Shown: one piece after another, positions 8,891 to 16,834 of the stretch
Position numbering within the stretch: the stretch's first letter is position 1
Layout: every line of letters begins with the position of its first letter
Source: Pseudobdellovibrionaceae bacterium
Lineage (GTDB): Bacteria > Bdellovibrionota > Bdellovibrionia > Bdellovibrionales > UBA1609
DNA length: 64,000 bases
Assembly (NCBI GenBank): GCA_023898385.1
Contig: CP060220.1
Span: forward strand, 2,294,001-2,358,000
Direction of reading: 5' to 3'
Position numbers and translations under genes: made by a program
The notes under the pieces: generated by a model
Database searches by the model: none
Told to the model about the DNA's origin: nothing
Seen by the model: only the letters and a program-made list of their open reading frames with translations

Positions 8891-10472
8891 AGGGACCTGC
8901 CGTGACTACGGGTTCATCGTAAAAATTTTCATGTGGAGGCGGAGAAGTGGTTTGCCACTCTAAAGTTTTAGCACCCCATGGGTTGTCACCCGCCTCTTCA
9001 CCATTTAACCAACCATGGATGATAACTCCCAAGGCTATCAAAAACCCAAGACCAATTGTCCACGCTCCTATAGAGCTGATTTGGTTCAGGCTGGTATATG
9101 GTTCAAGATAATCAAAGTACCGACGGGGCATTCCCATGGCACCAAGAATAAACTGTGGGAAAAAGGTCACGTTGAACCCAATAAAAATCAGCACAAAAGT
9201 GACTCGAGCCCAATAGTCATTGACCATTTTGCCAAACATTTTGGGGAACCAATAATAAATTCCACCCATAATGGCCATCAGCGTCCCACCCACCATCACA
9301 TAGTGGAAATGCGCCACCACAAAATAGGTGTCATGAAAGTGAACGTTGATCGCCGTGGTCGCAAGAAAAATCCCTGTCACACCGCCAATGGTGAACAAGA
9401 ACAAAAACCCTAGGGCAAACAGAAGTGGCGCCTGAAAAGAAATAGACCCCTTATACAAAGTGGCCACCCAGTTAAACGTTTTAATAGCTGTGGGTACACC
9501 CACCAACATGGTCAAAAATGAAAAGATAATCCCTGCAAGCTCTGATTGAGTACTCACAAACATATGGTGACCCCAAACAAAGAAACTTACGGCAGCAATA
9601 CCCACACTAGAAAAGGCAATGGCTTTATAGCCAAAAATGACCTTTCGAGAAAACGCGGTGATCAACTCGCTCACCACACCCATGGCCGGTAAAATCATAA
9701 TGTAAACAGCTGGGTGCGAATAAAACCAAAAGAAGTGCTGAAAAAGCACCGGATCACCACCCAAGGCGGGATCGAAGATTCCAATACCAAGAGTGCGCTC
9801 AGCAACTAATAATATGAGTGTAATGCCCAAAACGGGAGTGGCTAAGACCTGCAATATGGCCGTTGAGTACAAAGCCCAAATAAAAAGTGGCATATTAAAA
9901 AAGGTCATTCCCGGAGCACGCAGCTTGTGAACCGTAGCAATAAAATTCAATCCCGTCAGGATCGAAGAAAAGCCCATAATAAAGGCTCCGACCACCATCC
10001 ACGTGGTTCCGTTGCTGGTTTTAATACTGTAGGGCGTGTAGAAGGTCCAACCTGTATCAGCGCCATGATAAAACAAAGAGAAAAATGCAACGGCTGCGCC
10101 AATAATAAGGCAGTACCAACTCATTAAATTGACTCTTGGAAACGCTACATCTTTTGCCCCAATTTGCAGCGGCAAAAAGAAGTTACCCAAGAAGGCCGGG
10201 ATCCCCGGGATGATCACCATGAACACCATAATGGCCCCATGAAAAGTCATCACTTGGTTGTATTGCTTGGCTGTCATAATGGTTTCGCCGGGGCTGAAAA
10301 GCTCCCACCGAATCAGCATGGCAAAAGTACCACCAAGCAGAAAGAATATCATAACCGAAATCATATATAAGATTCCGATACGCTTATGATCCAATGTGGA
10401 CAGCCACGACCATAAACCCTTTTCATGGTTTAGGTAGTTGTGTGACCGATCTGCGTGAGCCGCTGAGGACAT
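8877..10472 (-). CDS. ctaD: Cytochrome c oxidase subunit I (heme a / a3-CuB)
   Basis: A 531-residue, 12-helix catalytic subunit. It starts with WSWLSTLDHKRIGILYM. Ligands are visible: MTFHGAIMV (heme a His), SHPAVYIMILP (CuB His and the cross-linked Tyr; the usual Glu of HPEVY is Ala), WGHHMFV (two CuB His) and FVVAHFHYVM (heme a3 and heme a His). GNFFLPLQIGAKDVAFPR is the conserved loop in subunit I. It reduces O2 to water while pumping protons. Replacement of Glu in the HPEVY position is seen in some A2-type oxidases, which use a YS pair instead in the D channel; the subclass was not verified here. Confidence 0.96.
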   Translation of the reverse strand: MSSAAHADRSHNYLNHEKGLWSWLSTLDHKRIGILYMISVMIFFLLGGTFAMLIRWELFSPGETIMTAKQYNQVMTFHGAIMVFMVIIPGIPAFLGNFFLPLQIGAKDVAFPRVNLMSWYCLIIGAAVAFFSLFYHGADTGWTFYTPYSIKTSNGTTWMVVGAFIMGFSSILTGLNFIATVHKLRAPGMTFFNMPLFIWALYSTAILQVLATPVLGITLILLVAERTLGIGIFDPALGGDPVLFQHFFWFYSHPAVYIMILPAMGVVSELITAFSRKVIFGYKAIAFSSVGIAAVSFFVWGHHMFVSTQSELAGIIFSFLTMLVGVPTAIKTFNWVATLYKGSISFQAPLLFALGFLFLFTIGGVTGIFLATTAINVHFHDTYFVVAHFHYVMVGGTLMAIMGGIYYWFPKMFGKMVNDYWARVTFVLIFIGFNVTFFPQFILGAMGMPRRYFDYLEPYTSLNQISSIGAWTIGLGFLIALGVIIHGWLNGEEAGDNPWGAKTLEWQTTSPPPHENFYDEPVVTAGPYEYR

Positions 10473-10486
10473 ATGACCAACTCTCC

Positions 10487-11437
10487 CTATTTTAACGATT
10501 TAATATATTCAATAATTCCAACAAGTTCATTTTCTTCAATTTGTCCGGCAAAAGTAGGCATTACCCCGGCCGGATAACCCTCAACCACTTTGCCGTTAGG
10601 ATTTAACACCGATTCTCGAATGTAATTCTCGTTGGCCACTGTGGCGGAACCATCAGCAAACTTTCGCTCTGAACCAAACACACCAGCAAACCCTGGCCCC
10701 ACTTTGCGCTCAGCTGAGACATTGTGGCAGGCCGAACATTTTTGCTCGAAAACCTTTTCTCCCACTTGGGCCATGCTTAAGCCTTCGTAAGGATCACCCT
10801 TGGCCAACCAGGCTTCATAGTCTTTACCTGAAACCACGTTCACTTTAGCTAACATGGCCGAGTGACCGTCGCCGCAGTATTCTGTGCAGAAAACTTGGAA
10901 TTTACCAATTTTGTCGGCCTCGAACCAAAGAGAAGAATATCTACCGGGAACAACGTCTTGCTTGATTCGAAACCCGGGGATGTAAAAGCTGTGTAGCACA
11001 TCACGAGAACTCATTATCAATTTTACGGGTTGATTCACAGGAACATAGAACTCACCACTGGATTTTCGACCACTTTTGTATTGAAAATCCCAGTACCACT
11101 TCTGCCCGACCACGTGCACTTCAAGTGCATCCTTTGGCATGCTTCGCATATCGTGGAATAACCACCAGCCCCAGGCAAACACCACTAAGAAAATTACAAA
11201 TGGAATAAAACTCCACAAGAATTCTAAAGTCACATTGTGACTTATATAGGCAGTTTTGTCGTTTTCAGAACGCCGTCTGTAGCGATAGGCAAAATAAGTC
11301 ATGCCCGCTATCACTAGAATTCCAGAGATAAGGCTTGAATAGATCAGAAATGAATAGAGCTGATCCCAGTGACTCGCAATTTCTGTCCCCTGCGGGGGCG
11401 TAAACGAGCTGGCATGAGCTTGATTCAGCCACAACAT
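10487..11437 (-). CDS. ctaC: Cytochrome c oxidase subunit II with fused cytochrome c domain (caa3 type)
   Basis: A 316-residue protein with a very short leader (about 10 residues to AHASS), two membrane helices (about 30-50 and 75-95) and a cupredoxin domain with the CuA site (His in DVLHSFYIPG, then CTEYCGDGH). After a short linker comes a class I cytochrome c domain with CSACH heme binding (about 235-239) and GVMPTF, holding the axial Met. The fusion defines a caa3 oxidase that takes electrons from soluble or membrane cytochrome c. The start codon directly follows the Sco stop (TAAATG); the ribosome site AAAGGAGAG lies in the Sco 3' end. Confidence 0.95.
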   Translation of the reverse strand: MLWLNQAHASSFTPPQGTEIASHWDQLYSFLIYSSLISGILVIAGMTYFAYRYRRRSENDKTAYISHNVTLEFLWSFIPFVIFLVVFAWGWWLFHDMRSMPKDALEVHVVGQKWYWDFQYKSGRKSSGEFYVPVNQPVKLIMSSRDVLHSFYIPGFRIKQDVVPGRYSSLWFEADKIGKFQVFCTEYCGDGHSAMLAKVNVVSGKDYEAWLAKGDPYEGLSMAQVGEKVFEQKCSACHNVSAERKVGPGFAGVFGSERKFADGSATVANENYIRESVLNPNGKVVEGYPAGVMPTFAGQIEENELVGIIEYIKSLK

Positions 11438-12319
11438 TTAACTCTCTCCTTTAAGCGCTGTTCCAGGTTGCTTTTTTTCACGAAACCAAAACGGTACCAA
11501 GAAAATAGCCAATACTAAAATAATCATAACACCGCCGGCACGAACCACATTATAGGCATAAATGGTGTACTTGTTTTTAGCGGGGTTAAATTGAAAACAA
11601 AATAAAATGAGGCGATCCACAACGCTCGCGATGCTGCCCTCACTGGCCTCCACTAAAGACAAGCGAAGAGTTTCAGGGGAAAATTGAATTCCATAGAGAT
11701 ACCGTGAAATCACCCCTGCGGGTGTCATTACGTACGCGACCGACGAATGGGCATATTGCTGCTGGGCTGCATCCCATCGAAAACCAAACCCCAACTGGTC
11801 AGCTAGAACTTTCACATTGGCTTCCGATCCAGTTAAAAAATGCCAACCCGGCTCGTCTTCCGTCAGCCCCATCTCTTTTAAGTAGTTGGTTTTCTTCTCA
11901 CTAGCCAAGAAATCGTCTTCGTTGTGGTCCATGCTCACTGCCACAAACCGAAAATCCTGACCCGGCTTCATTTTCATTTTTTTGAAGACTTCAATCAGAC
12001 CGTTTAAATGGAAATTACAAAGACTTGGGCAGCCATAGTAAACCATAGTCAATAGCACAGGCTTATCGCCCGTAAAGTATTGACTCAACGTCACTGACTC
12101 GCCTCTGTCATCCACAAAGGGCAAGCTGAGATTAAGTTGAGCGCCCAACTTCTCAGTGACGCCCACATTTTCAAGTTCTCTAGGAACATCGCTTGCCTGA
12201 ATAGGACCAGCGTTTTTGGTGTCGTAAGCATAAGAGCGCTTCATCGAAAAGAGAGGCACAAGAGCCAACAAGAATGCCGCTCCCATGCCTAGAAATCTGA
12301 TTGATGCCCATTTTACCAT
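11438..12319 (-). CDS. Sco1/SenC-family copper chaperone for cytochrome oxidase
   Basis: A 293-residue protein with an N-terminal membrane anchor or signal (about 8-25) and a thioredoxin-like Sco domain. The copper ligands are the Cys pair in YGCPSLCNF (about 95-103) and the His in QYAHSSVAY (about 190). A second hydrophobic helix near the C-terminus (about 260-280), followed by a basic tail, makes this a two-anchor form, longer than typical 200-residue Sco proteins. It should deliver copper to CuA of the CtaC encoded immediately downstream (stop and start adjacent). Confidence 0.9.
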   Translation of the reverse strand: MVKWASIRFLGMGAAFLLALVPLFSMKRSYAYDTKNAGPIQASDVPRELENVGVTEKLGAQLNLSLPFVDDRGESVTLSQYFTGDKPVLLTMVYYGCPSLCNFHLNGLIEVFKKMKMKPGQDFRFVAVSMDHNEDDFLASEKKTNYLKEMGLTEDEPGWHFLTGSEANVKVLADQLGFGFRWDAAQQQYAHSSVAYVMTPAGVISRYLYGIQFSPETLRLSLVEASEGSIASVVDRLILFCFQFNPAKNKYTIYAYNVVRAGGVMIILVLAIFLVPFWFREKKQPGTALKGES

Positions 12320-12325
12320 GTTGCT

Positions 12326-12874
12326 TTACTCTGCCGTCTTTGCGAATGCTTCCAATGCCGCTTTGTCATCTGCGTGTTTGTCAGCAGTGATGGAGCGGAT
12401 AAATTGCACAAGTCCCCATCGGTCTTTTGATGGTATGTGTTTAAATGCCGCCATACTTGTATCAGGCACACCAGCAGCAATGGTTTTGTAAATATCTATA
12501 GACGTGCCACCATACTTGAATTTTTCATCAACAAAATTTCGTGGCTTTGGCGTGACCGCGGCACCAGGGCCATCACCCTTGCCCGTGTCACCATGACACA
12601 TAGCACAGTTCATTTTGTAAACAGCAGCACCGTGATTAACCATATCGTCACTGGGGTTCCAGGGATCGGCGATGGCCGATACGTCTACTGTGTCTTGGCT
12701 TTTATCGCTAGCGCCCATTTCGCCCGCAGCTGCTGAAGCCTCAGCAGGTACCTCTTTTAGATCCACCCCAGGGTGAATAAATGCGATGTAAATAAAAAAC
12801 ACTAGAGAAAAAACGATTGAGAAAATGAACGCAACAAATCCGCCCTTATTATAGGTATCTTCCATCTCAGCCAT
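12326..12874 (-). CDS. Membrane-anchored class I cytochrome c, first gene of oxidase operon
   Basis: A 182-residue protein with one N-terminal membrane helix (about 13-33), an Ala/Glu/Asp-rich linker (about 40-75) and a cytochrome c domain. Heme attachment is CAMCH (about 93-97), and the axial Met is probably in PDTSMAAFKH. The start follows CGGAAGTGTGAA; an ATG three codons later is possible. It is 6 bp ahead of sco and leads the operon, so it is likely the immediate electron donor to the caa3 complex or part of it. An electron carrier for another respiratory complex is an alternative. Confidence 0.85.
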   Translation of the reverse strand: MAEMEDTYNKGGFVAFIFSIVFSLVFFIYIAFIHPGVDLKEVPAEASAAAGEMGASDKSQDTVDVSAIADPWNPSDDMVNHGAAVYKMNCAMCHGDTGKGDGPGAAVTPKPRNFVDEKFKYGGTSIDIYKTIAAGVPDTSMAAFKHIPSKDRWGLVQFIRSITADKHADDKAALEAFAKTAE

Positions 12875-12911
12875 TTCACACTTCCGTTAAAGTCTTAAGA
12901 TTTATCGTGAA

Positions 12912-12942
12912 ATATTAGCACTTTGTTTGCTAATTCCCACAA
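12912..12942 (-). promoter_or_regulatory. Candidate promoter with inverted repeat ahead of the oxidase operon
   Basis: On the minus strand a TTGTGG-like -35 (12937-12942) is followed after 19 bp by TAATAT (12912-12917), about 38 bp from the cytochrome c start. A perfect 7-bp inverted repeat, ATTAGCA at 12914-12920 and TGCTAAT at 12928-12934, lies between and over these boxes, which is where a repressor or redox regulator would bind. The regulator is unknown. The spacer is long and the assignment tentative. Confidence 0.35.
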
Positions 12943-13107
12943 GCGCACGCCTAAACGCCATTTTCTAAACTGAAAACGATGTGGGACCGTTGTTTAACCG
13001 AACTTGCTCATAAAATTTAGGAAAAAATGGATTCAAACAATTTTTGACGGGTCGCAACAGGAATCCTAATCTTGATGTTCCCCTCTTTTTCTACTAACGA
13101 GAGCCCC

Positions 13108-13503
13108 ATGAATCACATTTCAATACGGTCATTTTTGCAAAAAATAAAGATCAGTGTGCTGCTGGCAGTGGGTTGTGTTTTGTTCGGCTGCGCCTCTTCG
13201 AGCTACAGTCAGATTCGGAAAGTCAAGCCTGGCATGGATAAGACAGCGGTGCTCGATTTATTGGGAAGCCCAAACCAAACGCGACGGCGCGCCGGCCACG
13301 ATATTTGGACCTATATCTATTATGATGACGAGGTTCGAAAGGGTGCTGACGTTTTTTTCTCTGAAGGAAAAGTAAATAAAATTGCTGATGCAAAGCTGAA
13401 TATCTCTGAAGAGGACGACCTGGTGGACACCGGAAGTCTCGAAGAATACGAAAAAATGGTCGAAAAGCAGCGCCTAAAAAGACAAAAGGCAAAATCCAAC
13501 TAA
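13108..13503 (+). CDS. BamE/SmpA-OmlA-like outer-membrane lipoprotein
   Basis: A 131-residue lipoprotein. The ATG at 13108 gives a basic N-region, a hydrophobic core and lipobox LFGC; an ATG 33 bp upstream is an alternative start. After the Cys, the domain shows the BamE/SmpA pattern: IRKVKPGMDKTAVLDLLGSPNQ (G-M-x-K-x-x-V-x-x-x-L-G-x-P), a W-x-Y strand pair and DVFFSEGKVNKI. A charged coiled tail of about 35 residues follows. BamE helps beta-barrel assembly, but the same fold occurs in unrelated small lipoproteins, so the exact role is open. The gene is divergent from the oxidase operon. Confidence 0.75.
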   Translation: MNHISIRSFLQKIKISVLLAVGCVLFGCASSSYSQIRKVKPGMDKTAVLDLLGSPNQTRRRAGHDIWTYIYYDDEVRKGADVFFSEGKVNKIADAKLNISEEDDLVDTGSLEEYEKMVEKQRLKRQKAKSN

Positions 13504-13518
13504 CAATTTTTTTTTCGC

Positions 13519-14097
13519 TTATCGAGTCGAAGCCACAGTGGTGTGCGTTTGTACGTTAACCATTTTAACTGGCGTAAAAAGAGCAAACGGAAACTCTCGC
13601 TGGCCCCACCGGACTTGACCTTCAATTGAGTAATTTTGAGTTTCTTCAAGCCGCCCCTCGGTGGCCATCATATTAGTAGACACCAGACCCGAAAACAATC
13701 CCTGTAAGTGCACCGGCTCGCCGTTGACTGTGGCCGTGCCCACCACGCCGCCCTTTTTTTCAAAGTTGCAATTAAAAACCTGAGGCTTGGTTTGCAAAAA
13801 GCGACAGGCCTCAGCGCTCACCTTAAAGACTAAATAGTCAATTTGCTGAGCCCGCTGGTAGGGCACTAGCTGACTTCGCCAAGCGGGCGCAAAATTTTTA
13901 AACTCTATGGTGAAATCCCCGCCTCGATCCTCTTGCCGAATAGTCACAGCGGGTAAGGCGTCTACAGGCGCCAACTCAGATTGGGGTATTATGGGAAAGT
14001 AGGCCACGAACTCTTGCTTCTGGGTTGATGGCCCTTGGCTGACTGAAAGCAGTGCCACTAATCCAAAAAATGCTATTGAAAGTAAAAGTGTCTTCAT
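13519..14097 (-). CDS. Secreted protein of unknown function
   Basis: A 192-residue protein. The ATG at 14097 is preceded by AGGGGC at good spacing. A signal peptide covers about residues 2-20. The mature protein has one pair of Cys (in SAEACRFL and FNCNFEKK), suitable for a disulfide, and several beta-rich stretches with no recognisable domain: EFVAYFPIIPQSELAPV, VTIRQEDRGGDFTIEF and GQREFPFALFTPVKMV. It may be a periplasmic or outer-membrane-associated protein, with nothing in the context to say more. It is convergent with the BamE-like gene (15 bp apart). Confidence 0.7.
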   Translation of the reverse strand: MKTLLLSIAFFGLVALLSVSQGPSTQKQEFVAYFPIIPQSELAPVDALPAVTIRQEDRGGDFTIEFKNFAPAWRSQLVPYQRAQQIDYLVFKVSAEACRFLQTKPQVFNCNFEKKGGVVGTATVNGEPVHLQGLFSGLVSTNMMATEGRLEETQNYSIEGQVRWGQREFPFALFTPVKMVNVQTHTTVASTR

Positions 14098-14283
14098 CAA
14101 AGCCCCTATTCACCTACGTACAAAAAACCTCTCCAATCCCTCTATCAAAGGGTGTGCCCATAAAATAAGTGGTGTGAGGTATTTAAATGCAAACAATGCG
14201 GCTCTCACGCGGACAAGTCCGAAGCCTACGGCCTAAGTGACACAATTTGCGGAATACAGTGAAAAAGTTTCTGGGTTAGAGGT

Positions 14284-14811
14284 CTAACCCTCCATGGATT
14301 TGATAAATGCATCGAGATGGCGAAATGACGACCGGCTTACATTTTCTAACTCGATACCGAATATTTGCCGCCTTCCGTATTTGAGGTCTCGATCGTTGAT
14401 ACGAGAAACCACTCGCCCCTCAAGAAGCACGGGCGCACGGAAATGCTCGGGGCTATTCACCTCGATGAGTACAAGCTCGCCAAGAGACAGGGCGTCTGCG
14501 TCGATGGCCACCCCGACACCAGTGCGGCTTAAATTAAAGACAAAAACCTTAAAGGCCTCTGACCCGGCATTTCGGTAAACCATCGCAGAATGATAAACAG
14601 GGTATCGTCCCTCTCCACGACGCTCTTTTTCATTCAGCAGATCCACAGAATTGAGCTTTAGAACAGAACCAGAGGCCCCATCCTCAGATTCGTTCAGCTG
14701 ACTTGCTAAGTCGTTAAAAGGCGAGTCCGGTGATACATCAAGATCATCAACCTCGTCGTACTCCACCTCATTAACTAATACGGCTTCTCCCAATTTGTTG
14801 TGATTAGCCAT
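14284..14811 (-). CDS. PilZ-domain protein (probable cyclic-di-GMP receptor)
   Basis: A 175-residue protein with an acidic, probably disordered N-terminal 50 residues, then a PilZ domain. The c-di-GMP motifs are RRGEGRYPVY (R-x3-R, about 60-69) and NLSRTGVGV (D/N-x-S-x-x-G, about 91-99), followed by the beta-barrel strands GELVLIEV, LLEGRVVSRI and IFGIELENVS. A good ribosome site, GGGAGGGGAAAC, precedes the ATG. It stands alone, flanked by intergenic DNA on both sides. PilZ proteins of this kind relay c-di-GMP levels to motility or envelope functions; the partner is unknown. Confidence 0.88.
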   Translation of the reverse strand: MANHNKLGEAVLVNEVEYDEVDDLDVSPDSPFNDLASQLNESEDGASGSVLKLNSVDLLNEKERRGEGRYPVYHSAMVYRNAGSEAFKVFVFNLSRTGVGVAIDADALSLGELVLIEVNSPEHFRAPVLLEGRVVSRINDRDLKYGRRQIFGIELENVSRSSFRHLDAFIKSMEG

Positions 14812-15337
14812 GTTTCCCCTCCCAGAAAAAGACTCCCCAGCCTTTGTTCTTCAAGAGATAACAAAGTGCAATTCGGACACCAAGTCGCCCCTATTCATTT
14901 TGATCTCGTCGTTTCAAATTGAGGCAAAACCCAGGTTTTGACCACAACTTAAACAATTCTGTACAAAACATTTACAGCCCAGATATGACAGTGAACTTGT
15001 CACCTCTGACGTGTGCATCCCTTCAGAAAAAATGCGGCGGGGACGGGGGCGTTTGCAGATGTTGCTAATTACGCGTTCCAATACCGATGTTATAAACTTG
15101 GCAAGGCCCCAGTACCACCTGCACCAACTCAGCTCTAGTTTTCATTCTACGTAGCAGCGTTTTTTCAAAGTCTCGTATGAAGTGTTTAATTCCATACAGA
15201 CCATCATTCTAAATTTAGAAGGTCAACCTATTAATTGTAGAAGGTTTGTGGGTGAGCCATTAAGATCAACAAAATTAAAGAATTACCAAGGCGCCTTGTA
15301 AAACCTGCGTGTCAAGTACAGGGGCATGCCCAACCGG
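14812..15337. other. Long intergenic region with no gene seen
   Basis: About 530 bp between the PilZ gene start and the toxin-antitoxin promoter region. No open frame with a plausible start and ribosome site was seen on either strand, and there is no tRNA-like fold. It must hold the PilZ promoter (minus strand). A perfect 12-bp palindrome (CAAGGCGCCTTG, 15287-15298) lies near the toxin side and could be an operator. The AT-rich stretch at about 15180-15290 differs from the more GC-rich part before it. Confidence 0.5.
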
Positions 15338-15382
15338 TTGAGCTTTTTTTCAATTGACTTTATGTGCTAATTTTGGCACTAT
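15338..15382 (+). promoter_or_regulatory. Candidate promoter and operator of the HigBA-type operon
   Basis: TTGAGC (15338-15343) with 17-bp spacing to TATGTG (15361-15366), or TTGACT (15354-15359), could act as the promoter. An imperfect palindrome with GTGC/GCAC ends spans 15364-15379, immediately before the toxin start, the usual place for antitoxin autoregulation. The choice of boxes is not firm. Confidence 0.3.
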
Positions 15383-15728
15383 GAGAACCAACAACATGAA
15401 AGACATTATTTGGAATAAACAAGCAAAAGAAACGGTCCGATCTTTTTCGACCGAGGTGAAGCAAGAAATCGGTGCTCTGTTGAGGCTCTTGCAAGATGGC
15501 CACGCTTTGGGAATGCCTCAGTCACGGCCTATTCGGCAGGTCCACAAGTCAGCCTTTGAATTGCGCGTGAAAGATTCATCAGGAATTTTTAGAGTCTTTT
15601 ATCTGGTGGTTGAAAAGAATAAGATTTTGATTCCCCATGCCTTCACCAAGAAGACGCAAAAGACGACGCAGAAGGATATCGAAACAGGCAAGAAACGCTT
15701 AAGGAGATTGCTCGATGAAATTAAGTAA
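15381..15728 (+). CDS. HigB-like / phage Gp49-like toxin (RelE superfamily)
   Basis: A 115-residue protein (110 if the ATG at 15396 is used; neither start has a strong ribosome site). The RelE/HigB fold is evident from IIWNKQAKETVRSFSTEVKQEIGALL, the loop SRPIRQVHKSAFELRVKD, IFRVFYLVVEKNKILIPHAFTKK and the C-terminal basic helix. This family cleaves mRNA at the ribosome. The gene order is toxin first, as in higBA. It overlaps by 14 bp the antitoxin gene. It lies after a long intergenic gap, typical of a horizontally acquired module. Confidence 0.88.
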   Translation: MRTNNMKDIIWNKQAKETVRSFSTEVKQEIGALLRLLQDGHALGMPQSRPIRQVHKSAFELRVKDSSGIFRVFYLVVEKNKILIPHAFTKKTQKTTQKDIETGKKRLRRLLDEIK

Positions 15729-15996
15729 GAAAGCCAAAGCCCTGGCTGAAGACCTTGGTCTTAGCGACACTGAGGCCGTAATTATGGAGTTTAAATCAAA
15801 ACTCTATGCACAGGCCTCAGAGGCCATCAAACGCTCTAAACTCTCCCATGAGGAGATCGCCAAGAAGATTGGCACTTCACGCGCCCGAATTACTCGGATC
15901 GCTAATATGGGCGAAAATAGCGTGTCTATGGAGCTACTGGTGAAAATCATAGTGGCTCTAGACAACAAGCTGCCGATCAAGTTCTCGGCAGCTTGA
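15715..15996 (+). CDS. HigA-like antitoxin with XRE-type helix-turn-helix
   Basis: A 93-residue DNA-binding protein. The central part reads as an HTH: SHEEIAKKIGTSRARITRIANMG (about 44-66), preceded by a helical region and followed by a short C-terminal helix (MELLVKIIVALDNKL). It should neutralise the RelE-type toxin encoded just upstream (14-bp overlap) and repress the pair. Its stop codon lies within an 11-bp hairpin (15966-15995), a noteworthy arrangement. Confident as a TA antitoxin; the higA name is by analogy. Confidence 0.88.
   Translation: MKLSKKAKALAEDLGLSDTEAVIMEFKSKLYAQASEAIKRSKLSHEEIAKKIGTSRARITRIANMGENSVSMELLVKIIVALDNKLPIKFSAA
15966..15995 (+). terminator. Hairpin over the antitoxin stop codon
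   Basis: A perfect 11-bp inverted repeat (CAAGCTGCCGA at 15966-15976 and its complement at 15985-15995) with an 8-nt loop covers the last codons and part of the stop of the antitoxin gene. There is no U-tract after it, so it is not a classical intrinsic terminator. It could protect the 3' end or act with Rho. Confidence 0.4.
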
Positions 15997-16234
15997 TCAA
16001 GCATATTTACTCGTTGAAATTACCAAAGCCTAAGGGTTTATCCGAATTTTTAGAATCGACACAAAATTCAGTTTTTTATCGCCAGTAAATTGGCGTTGTA
16101 GTGGAATATTCAAAACACGGGTAAACTCTAACGACTTTCTATGCTAGTGTTCAAATGCCTATAATTTTGACTTCAGGCCCACTGGGACGCTGCTTTCCGT
16201 GTAGGATTTCATTTTTTTGTCTGGCTCGACCGGA

Positions 16235-16834
16235 TTACTTCACGACGCGCAGGCGGCGCTGTTTGCGTTCGTTGGCTTTTTTGTCCATGACTTCGCCTTC
16301 TTCTTCGGTCATGGGTTTTTTGGCTTCTTCTCCGGCCCAGACGTGTTCGTACTTTTTGTCGATTTTCGCCTTGAGCTGATTGAGGTTGTGCTCTAGGCCC
16401 ATTTCTCCGGCGATTTCGTCGAGAGTCTGTTCTCGTATGGGTGTGTACTGGCGGTCTTTGTCTTTGGCGAATCTCTCGGGATATCGGTATTTAAGTTCTA
16501 TGTGTTGCTCTTTGTATTTGCGTACCTTTTCGTTGAGGTCTCGGTGCAAAACTGCAATTTGTTGCAACAGATCTTGTTTGTGCTTTGGATTTTTCGTGGT
16601 GTTTTTTTCGTTTATCAGTTGCTGCATTTCTTTTTTGATTGTCATCACTTGGTTTTCTAAGGCGCGGAGACGATTTTCTTTTTTTGACCATTCCATGTCG
16701 GCGTCGCTGGCTTCGCCGCCCTCGTTTGAGCTCTCGCTGCCACCGCCTCCGCCAGAGGCCCAAAGGGTCATCGGCAAAGCGATAATTAGTCCACTGAAAA
16801 TGAGCGATACGAGTTTAAGATTGATGAATGGCAT
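16235..16834 (-). CDS. Exported coiled-coil protein of unknown function
   Basis: A 199-residue protein with an N-terminal signal peptide (hydrophobic core about 8-24, ending TLWASGGG), a Gly/Ser/Glu linker (about 26-46) and then a long, charged heptad-like helix region (about 48-125: ENRLRALENQVMTIKKEM and continuing). The C-terminal third is charged and Lys/Glu/Arg-rich. It starts 20 bp inside the end of the upstream zinc-ribbon gene, so the two are likely translated together, and both follow secA on the same strand. No domain was recognised. Confidence 0.7.
   Translation of the reverse strand: MPFINLKLVSLIFSGLIIALPMTLWASGGGGGSESSNEGGEASDADMEWSKKENRLRALENQVMTIKKEMQQLINEKNTTKNPKHKQDLLQQIAVLHRDLNEKVRKYKEQHIELKYRYPERFAKDKDRQYTPIREQTLDEIAGEMGLEHNLNQLKAKIDKKYEHVWAGEEAKKPMTEEEGEVMDKKANERKQRRLRVVK

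Noticed and set aside
9015..9413. A 132-codon open frame antisense to ctaD
   Set aside because: Lies wholly within the strongly conserved ctaD on the opposite strand, with no family likeness; a codon-bias shadow.
12914..12934. A CIRCE (HrcA) heat-shock operator ahead of the oxidase operon
   Set aside because: The half-sites share letters with CIRCE but the perfect arms are only 7 bp and the spacer is 7 bp; oxidase genes are not known CIRCE targets.
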